From an uncultured Kiritimatiellota bacterium (GTDB taxonomy: Bacteria; Verrucomicrobiota; Kiritimatiellia; RFP12; UBA1067): 14,903 bases of DNA. This document shows, piece after piece, positions 8,610 through 12,707 of the stretch. How positions within the stretch are numbered: position 1 is the first letter of the stretch; each line of letters begins with the position of its first letter. The stretch covers positions 1 to 14,903 of the forward strand of contig CAKTZA010000076.1 of NCBI GenBank assembly GCA_934635045.1. Direction: 5' to 3'. The position numbers and the translations under genes were made by a program. The notes beneath the pieces are model-generated. The model made no database searches and was not told where the DNA came from. It saw nothing but the letters and a program-made list of their open reading frames with translations.

Positions 8610-8680
8610 GTCGGCGAAGAGCCCCCCCCCCCCGCAAAGAGGATGCCAACGCTCAAAACCATCAGACTGCGCCTATTCAT
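8610..8680 (-). pseudogene. Out-of-frame start and signal peptide of the beta-strand-repeat gene
   Basis: ATG at 8680-8678 begins MNRRSLMVLSVGILFAGGGG, a good Sec signal peptide (Arg-rich start, hydrophobic core), and has AAGGA six bases upstream. A run of 12 Gs follows. As read, the frame then gives SSPTCLKSR and stops at 8593-8591. Adding one G or removing two restores GLFADVLEVPV, placing LFA|D as a cleavage site directly ahead of the mature beta-helix frame. So this segment and 5841-8609 are one gene, off in this sequence. It is either a phase-variable switch or a sequencing/assembly error. Confidence 0.85.
8622..8633 (-). repeat. Homopolymer tract of 12 G inside signal-peptide codons
   Basis: Twelve consecutive C on the plus strand (G on the coding strand). 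It sits between the hydrophobic core of the signal peptide and its cleavage site, and its length decides whether start codon and mature protein share a frame. Lengths 10 and 13 are in frame; 12, as here, is not. Confidence 0.9.
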
Positions 8681-8686
8681 TCTTTT

Positions 8687-8691
8687 TCCTT
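8687..8691 (-). promoter_or_regulatory. Shine-Dalgarno of the beta-strand-repeat gene
   Basis: AAGGA on the minus strand, six bases before the ATG at 8680. It supports 8680 rather than the GTG at 8609, which has no such site. Confidence 0.65.
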
Positions 8692-8712
8692 TCGAGTTTG
8701 TTTATGCTGTTC

Positions 8713-8743
8713 GACAAGACGGGAGTCGATGGCCCGACCTGTC
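8713..8743 (-). promoter_or_regulatory. 5'-UTR hairpin ahead of the left operon
   Basis: The minus-strand RNA has GACAGGUCGGG and CCCGUCUUGUC around a 9-base loop. Ten of 11 positions pair, one of them G-U, with a single U-U mismatch. It lies between the candidate promoter and the Shine-Dalgarno, and no U-run follows it, so a leader structure or DNA operator is likelier than a terminator. Function unknown. Confidence 0.5.
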
Positions 8744-8763
8744 TCAGCGGTGAAGATATTGAT

Positions 8764-8798
8764 AGTGTATCAAAATCTGCCCCGAAAGGGAATGTCAA
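8764..8798 (-). promoter_or_regulatory. Candidate sigma-70-type promoter for the left operon
   Basis: A perfect TTGACA (8798-8793) lies 18 bases from TTTGAT (8774-8769, 4 of 6 to the -10 consensus). An overlapping alternative -10, TACACT (8769-8764), is also present. The site is in the only long gap between gene groups (8681-8854), an AT-richer stretch, and leads into the beta-strand-repeat gene with a leader of roughly 75 bases. Apart from this and the hairpin, I see nothing else in the gap. Confidence 0.45.
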
Positions 8799-8854
8799 AA
8801 TCGCCTTTTCTTTTGCTCTTTTCGCCTGAGGCAGCTTACGCGAAGGAAATGGGC

Positions 8855-9577
8855 TCACTCGCGCGAAGCCGCATTCTTCAACGCTGCATTCCGTTCCTTC
8901 TGGATGCGCGCACGCGCCTGTTTCACGTAAACGCCAAGGCGCGTGATGTCTTCGCTCTTACGGATGGGACGTCCGATCAGCTTCTCGAACTTCGCCCGAA
9001 TCGCATCCATCTTGTCGATGTCGTTTGGATAAGAATTCACATCAAAGCCATTGATCTCTAGGCTTTCAACCTCGCTTTCGCGATATTCAACAAGTGCCTG
9101 ATAGTTATTCCATTCTTCATTCTGTTCACGTCGGGAAATTTTCTTTGTTGGCGTTTTGGGTTTCATCGCATCCATTTGGCGATCCAACCACTTGATCGTA
9201 TCAAGGCGGGCATCCCACCTTGCTTCATACGAGAACCCAGCCTCCCACATCGCGCCAATCAAATCCAAGTTAAGGACATGACAAGCCTCGCGTACAGACC
9301 AGTATCTGTCGGACGGACGCATACCATCGACAGGAATGCTCTTCAGTGCGTTTCGCCAGTCCTCGATCAACGCATCACGCTTGGATTTCTCTTTCACGTC
9401 CTTGAGATTTTCTCGCACCCTCTCGCTCGCCTTGATTACGCGAACGGATGCGTTGGTCGCCAGTGCCGTAATCAGGGCGCGCGACGCCGCGATTGCCTTC
9501 TCCTCTTGTGTCGGCGGACGTTTCTCACATCCCAGCACACTACAAAGAACAACAACTGCAAGCATGATTCGTTTCAT
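8855..9577 (-). CDS. Hypothetical lipoprotein C (paralogue set of three)
   Basis: The product has 240 residues with a lipoprotein signal (KRIMLAVVVLCSVLGC, lipid Cys17). The rest is charged and helical with no domain I recognise. It appears to share a layout with the two other lipoproteins in this operon: a helical region, an AxW/LAM-type segment, MWEAGF at 110-115, then an amphipathic helix ending WLDRQ. Its base composition is clearly lower than that of the left operon (25 of 60 GC at 9061-9120). Its ATG overlaps the preceding stop by 4 bases, so it is the last gene of the right operon. Likely held in the periplasm or on the outer membrane; function unknown. Confidence 0.85.
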   Translation of the reverse strand: MKRIMLAVVVLCSVLGCEKRPPTQEEKAIAASRALITALATNASVRVIKASERVRENLKDVKEKSKRDALIEDWRNALKSIPVDGMRPSDRYWSVREACHVLNLDLIGAMWEAGFSYEARWDARLDTIKWLDRQMDAMKPKTPTKKISRREQNEEWNNYQALVEYRESEVESLEINGFDVNSYPNDIDKMDAIRAKFEKLIGRPIRKSEDITRLGVYVKQARARIQKERNAALKNAASRE

Positions 9578-10302
9578 TGTACCCGTACTCCGTCGAGGAT
9601 GATGCCGCCGCCGATTTCTCGCTGGACGGCATTGCCGTGCTTTTGAACTTCGACGCTACTGCTCGGATTCGTTTTCAACACACGCTGAACAATGGCCGAA
9701 TACCCAGATAGTCGTCTGAGGTATTCTGATTTCGCATCGGGCGGGACACGCCAGTCATTCCCTCGAAGGACAAGCCTGTCAAGGGCCTCTATCCACTGGT
9801 TTACAAGCATGGCAAGACCACGGAGGTGTGCGCGCCGTTCATCCTCGCGCCACTCATTCCCTTTCAATTCGGCACCCGTCTCCGCAAGCCGGATTTCGTC
9901 GCAAACAACCTTTAGCACCGAAAAGGGGACATCCAGGCAGTCTGCGGCCTGAAAACCGTTTTTCCTCATTTCGTCGCAGCAATTCATGGCCAGCCAGAAA
10001 TTCGGGTCTGCACCAGTCAGATAGCCGCGCACACGCCGCATGCGTGGCAGTCGCGCCTGAATGGCCGATGCATATTCGCGCAAGAATCGGAATTTCACGG
10101 CACGATCCTGAATGGAACTCAAGGCATCCGTAAACTGACGGGCTATTTGTGTGTCGCTTATGGCGTTGCCTTCATTGGCAACGTATGAAATGATGTCCTT
10201 GACGCGACGGCATTCAGCAACGTCCTGTTCAGAGGCACCGCACCCACAAAGGAAAGACGCCTCTTGCACGGCAACAGCCAAAAACAGAAACCGCTGTCTC
10301 AT
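9574..10302 (-). CDS. Hypothetical lipoprotein B (paralogue set of three)
   Basis: The product has 242 residues. The N-terminus MRQRFLFLAVAV...SFLCGC is a lipoprotein signal with lipid Cys21. The mature part is helical and charged, with several Cys (31, 108, 109, 122, 134). The segment MRKNGF at 112-117 and the helix after it (LKVVCDEI) align by position with MWEAGF at 110-115 in the next lipoprotein and MIEADV at 115-120 in lipoprotein A. It starts three bases after the upstream stop, with GGAG about eight bases before its ATG, and overlaps the next gene by 4 bases. No function can be assigned. As the partner directly downstream of a large surface-type protein, an accessory or immunity-like role is conceivable but unproven. 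Confidence 0.85.
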   Translation of the reverse strand: MRQRFLFLAVAVQEASFLCGCGASEQDVAECRRVKDIISYVANEGNAISDTQIARQFTDALSSIQDRAVKFRFLREYASAIQARLPRMRRVRGYLTGADPNFWLAMNCCDEMRKNGFQAADCLDVPFSVLKVVCDEIRLAETGAELKGNEWREDERRAHLRGLAMLVNQWIEALDRLVLRGNDWRVPPDAKSEYLRRLSGYSAIVQRVLKTNPSSSVEVQKHGNAVQREIGGGIILDGVRVQ

Positions 10303-10305
10303 CGT

Positions 10306-11700
10306 TCATTCTCCATTTCTCTTCAGAAGCCGAATGACCGTATTTGTGCCGCGAACGGCTTCAAATCCGTGCTTCCCGACAGATGTTGTTCCATCCGAAT
10401 CAATTTTGAACACTTGCGCGTACCAGATGTTCGTGAAGACAAGGCTGTTGAAATGGCCATCATGCGTCCCGTTCGCCGGAATCTCTTGCAGTGCCAAGCC
10501 TGAAAAGGAAACGTTGTCTGGTGAAGCGTAAAGATCCAGCCGAAGGCCTACACCCCCAGCGAGACCTGCGGGCAACCCGAAGTCAAGCGCCACCGCAGTC
10601 GGACAGACAACGGACGATGGCTCGACAAGACGTGTCGTGGGGGTATACGAACAACCGTCCAACGTGACGGTCAAGTCAAGAGAGGCCATGACAAAAGGGC
10701 ATTGCAGCATGCAGACGCCAAAAGACTCGCCGACTTCAGCGGGAGAGGCGACAGTCCATTGACAGGGCACGTCTGGCGTAGTCAGGCAGTAGACACGTTC
10801 GCCAACACCATAAACGTGGCGCGTTCTGTTTTCAGGAACCGAAGCGACAGTCTCAAGTTCAACCTTCACCGCCGTCGCCTTGTCGATGGTCGTCTGCGAC
10901 CAGTCCGTCTCGTTCTCCGTGAACGTCGCCGTGACGACGATCTCGTTCGAGGCGTTCCGCAGCTGCGGGCGCACCTTGCCCCACGTGTGCGCCCAGAGCG
11001 ACGTCACGACATGGGGGCCCAAAGGAAAAAGGAAGAGGGAAGAGGGAAGAAGTTGACCGTCCGCACTTCTTCCTTTTTCCCTCTTCCCTTTTCCTTCCTC
11101 CCCCAGCAACACCCATGCTCTTCCCCTGTAGGCGTCGGTGAGGTGCCACGTGCCGACAAGCCGCGCGTTCGTCGGTCGCGTGTAGGAGATTGCCTCGTTC
11201 GTCCGCACCGTTTCGAGGCGGTAGCCGCGCACCACGTCGTTGGATGAGACGATTGTCTCACACGGAGACACGGAGGCACGGAGCTCAGACGAATCCTTGC
11301 CCACGGATTGGCACGGATTATCACGGATTCCGATTCGTGCAGATTCGTGTTGATTCGTAGCCCCCCATTCTTCACCCTCTCCGTGGCTCACCCCGCATAG
11401 CGCCTGCTTCGCAGCTCGCTTCGCTCGGGGGATATGTGACTCCGTGTGAGCCGTTTCCACCTGTGCCGATTCGTGCTGGTTCGTGGATGCGTTCGTCGGC
11501 TTCTGCGCGAAGACCGTCGCGACGACGACCGCCGTCACGATGACGGCCTTGCCGGACGGCGGCAGCCTGATGAGCTGTTCCGAAAGCCCAAGCAGAAACT
11601 TCCTCTGCCAAACCGCGAGAGCCGCCAAGGCGCAGACGCCCGTGAGCGCCGCGCAAGCCCAGACGAACGCCGGTTCTCGGAAGACAGGTGCAACCATCAC
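10306..11700 (-). CDS. Membrane-anchored paralogue of the Cys-rich exported protein, laden with repeat insertions
   Basis: The product has 464 residues. Two hydrophobic segments (about 12-30 and 49-65) suggest an N-terminal anchor. Residues 71-151 are translated repeat DNA (TNQHESA occurs twice), as are 200-227. Between and after them is a native module: TWHLTDAYRGR (184-194), WAHTWGKVRPQLRNASNEIV (236-255), then TENETDWSQTTIDKA (261-275) and GVGERVYC (298-305). The tail FKIDSDGTTSVGKHGF (431-446) matches the style of the upstream paralogue. GTG 11700 overlaps the previous stop; ATG 11697 follows at once and suits the GGAG spacing equally well. GC falls sharply downstream of about 10860. Compared with the paralogue it lacks about 525 internal codons. 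Function unknown; surface or envelope location is inferred. Confidence 0.8.
   Translation of the reverse strand: MMVAPVFREPAFVWACAALTGVCALAALAVWQRKFLLGLSEQLIRLPPSGKAVIVTAVVVATVFAQKPTNASTNQHESAQVETAHTESHIPRAKRAAKQALCGVSHGEGEEWGATNQHESARIGIRDNPCQSVGKDSSELRASVSPCETIVSSNDVVRGYRLETVRTNEAISYTRPTNARLVGTWHLTDAYRGRAWVLLGEEGKGKREKGRSADGQLLPSSLFLFPLGPHVVTSLWAHTWGKVRPQLRNASNEIVVTATFTENETDWSQTTIDKATAVKVELETVASVPENRTRHVYGVGERVYCLTTPDVPCQWTVASPAEVGESFGVCMLQCPFVMASLDLTVTLDGCSYTPTTRLVEPSSVVCPTAVALDFGLPAGLAGGVGLRLDLYASPDNVSFSGLALQEIPANGTHDGHFNSLVFTNIWYAQVFKIDSDGTTSVGKHGFEAVRGTNTVIRLLKRNGE
10932..10966 (-). repeat. 35-bp exact repeat shared with the right edge of the window
   Basis: Identical to 14869-14903 over 35 bases, and the match may continue past the window edge. 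It encodes QLRNASNEIV in both large proteins. Its left 10 bases (TGACGACGAT) also occur at 13294-13303, which is where the paralogue continues into the same next module. Confidence 0.9.
11021..11098. repeat. Polypurine palindromic element, 7-bp units
   Basis: The left arm (11021-11052) is AAAGGAA twice, GAGGGAA twice, then GAAG. The right arm (11066-11098) is the complementary TTCCCTC-type series. They pair at 28 of 32 positions around a 13-base loop (11053-11065). It lies inside the gene for the membrane-anchored paralogue and is translated as EEGKGKREKG and LPSSLFLFPL without breaking the frame. Confidence 0.9.
11301..11360. repeat. 10-bp-period inverted pair (CACGGATT and ATTCGTG units)
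   Basis: Three CACGGATTnn units (11301-11329) are followed by three ATTCGTGnnn units (11333-11360), all in one 10-bp register. The complement of ATTCGTG is CACGAAT, which differs from CACGGAT at one base. In a plus-strand RNA that base would form a G-U pair; in the gene's own minus-strand RNA it would be A-C. Confidence 0.85.
11389..11439. repeat. Small palindrome nested in the right arm of repeat copy 2
   Basis: CCCCG (11391-11395) pairs with CGGGG (11426-11430), and AGCG (11399-11402) with CGCT (11422-11425), around a GCTTCGC-rich centre. It interrupts the otherwise regular right arm of the CACGGAG element. Confidence 0.6.
11460..11486. repeat. Single arm of 10-bp ATTCGTG units
   Basis: ATTCGTG (11469-11475) and GTTCGTGG (11479-11486), preceded by a decayed unit, in a 10-bp period. 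It has the same orientation as 11333-11360 and, on the coding strand, gives the same peptide TNQHESA in the same frame. Confidence 0.75.
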
Positions 11701-11960
11701 CGAATCTCCGAAAGGGCGGCGTTGCCACAGGAAACGCGGAGATCTACGGTCGCGCCATTCGTCACGAAGCCTCCCGCCATCTCCATCTGACAGGATCTCA
11801 GGGCGTTGCCGATCGCGACAGCGTTCTCGCAGAATTCAATAAGCGCATCCAACTCGTCTTTTGAGAGGGGATCCTTCCACGGCACATAGTTGACTGCACC
11901 ATTCGATGCGCACATCGCAGACTGGAGAGCGAGGATAAGGACAAGGGCTGTGTTTCTCAT
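11697..11960 (-). CDS. Small secreted hypothetical protein
   Basis: I choose ATG 11960, giving 87 residues, because it starts a clear signal peptide (MRNTALVLILALQSAMC). A TTG at 12002 would add 14 hydrophilic residues ahead of it and spoil the signal. The mature part is short, acidic in its first half (SKDELDALIEFCENAVAIG) and contains three Cys. I recognise no family. No strong Shine-Dalgarno is visible. It lies 42 bases after lipoprotein A and its TGA overlaps the start of the membrane-anchored protein, so it is probably co-translated with its neighbours. Confidence 0.7.
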   Translation of the reverse strand: MRNTALVLILALQSAMCASNGAVNYVPWKDPLSKDELDALIEFCENAVAIGNALRSCQMEMAGGFVTNGATVDLRVSCGNAALSEIR

Positions 11961-12002
11961 GCGGCCATTATGGCAAAAATGAGCATGGACATTCAGGCAC
12001 AA

Positions 12003-12707
12003 TCATGGTGCGGCTGGCTTGTTGCGGTTCTCGCGGCTTCCATCAGGCACGGACGTCTTCCCTGTTACTGAGTCCTGTGACCCAAATGCGCGATGCCAAT
12101 CGGCGAGGAATGCTGCCTGCCGAGGCTTGTCAAGTCCCGCACCTTCAAGCATGTATCGCAGGGCGTTGCGTTCAAAGAACCTGATGTCGTTTTCGTAGTG
12201 CCCCCGCATGCATCGGGCGGCATCCCGTCGGCGCCTGGCCATGTCGCCGTTCCCGTCGCTGAGGTCATTCGCGTCACCGGCTGAATAGCACATGTCCCTG
12301 TATTTCCTCCAGCCTTTCACGAAGAACGCCAGTATTTCCGCGTCAGGTACGTCCGCTTCGATCATTGCAAGGCCAATTGACGTGAACGGCCTCCAATAGT
12401 TCCCAAGCATCTGCTCCCGTCCATAGTAGGTTCGTCCAAGGAGATCGGCGGACAGCATGCGATCCGCTAGACTGTTCAGGAGTTCCGAACGCACTCTCGC
12501 GTCAGCGCACGTTCGGATCTGCAAGCATGCCTTCAGCACCGACTCGTGAAAAGATTTCGCCGAAGACTGCCGCGACACGTCTATCGCCTCGATGGCTCGC
12601 CGAGCCTCCCGAATGCCGGAATCGCATCCCGTGCGGAAGCCGTCTGAACACCCGAATGCCAAGGAGGCAATAGCCAACATGTAGATTTCATGCCGTGCCA
12701 ATTTCAT
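12003..12707 (-). CDS. Hypothetical lipoprotein A (paralogue set of three)
   Basis: The product has 234 residues, with a lipoprotein signal ending SLAFGC (Cys20). The mature part is helical and charged, with GLAMIEADV at 112-120 followed by an amphipathic helix (FFVKGWRKYRDM). Position and pattern match lipoproteins B and C downstream, so I infer a shared origin, though pairwise identity is low. The C-terminus (GKTSVPDGSRENRNKP) looks disordered. The ATG overlaps the upstream stop by 4 bases and has AAGGAG seven bases before it, inside the preceding gene. It is the direct downstream partner of the large Cys-rich exported protein. No function can be assigned. Confidence 0.85.
   Translation of the reverse strand: MKLARHEIYMLAIASLAFGCSDGFRTGCDSGIREARRAIEAIDVSRQSSAKSFHESVLKACLQIRTCADARVRSELLNSLADRMLSADLLGRTYYGREQMLGNYWRPFTSIGLAMIEADVPDAEILAFFVKGWRKYRDMCYSAGDANDLSDGNGDMARRRRDAARCMRGHYENDIRFFERNALRYMLEGAGLDKPRQAAFLADWHRAFGSQDSVTGKTSVPDGSRENRNKPAAP

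Larger units (their letters stand above)
11257..11450. repeat. Composite nested repeat element, CACGGAG family outer arms, copy 2
   Basis: The outer ends are CTCACACGGAG (11257-11267) and CTCCGTGTGAG (11440-11450). The left 27-bp arm (to 11283) is intact. The right arm begins at 11379 (CTCCGTGGCTC) but is interrupted before its terminal 11 bases by about 45 extra bases holding another small palindrome. The interior carries a 10-bp-period inverted pair (11301-11360). The whole block is translated in frame in the membrane-anchored protein (about residues 84-149). Confidence 0.85.

Noticed and set aside
3579..8753. A plus-strand reading frame of over 5 kb without stops
   Set aside because: It is the mirror of GC-biased codons in two well-supported minus-strand genes. 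Its translation is Arg/Ala/Val-rich low-complexity sequence with no domains.
8821..8854. Possible terminator after lipoprotein C (TTCGC ... GCGAA)
   Set aside because: The stem is only five pairs around a 14-base loop, and no U-run follows on the minus strand.
11257..11486. Regularly spaced short repeats suggesting a CRISPR array
   Set aside because: Units are 7-10 bp and contiguous, with no spacers of constant length and no cas genes. They are arms of palindromes inside a gene.
11961..12002. TTG at 12002 as start of the small secreted protein
   Set aside because: It would put 14 polar residues in front of a good signal peptide. ATG 11960 is the better start.
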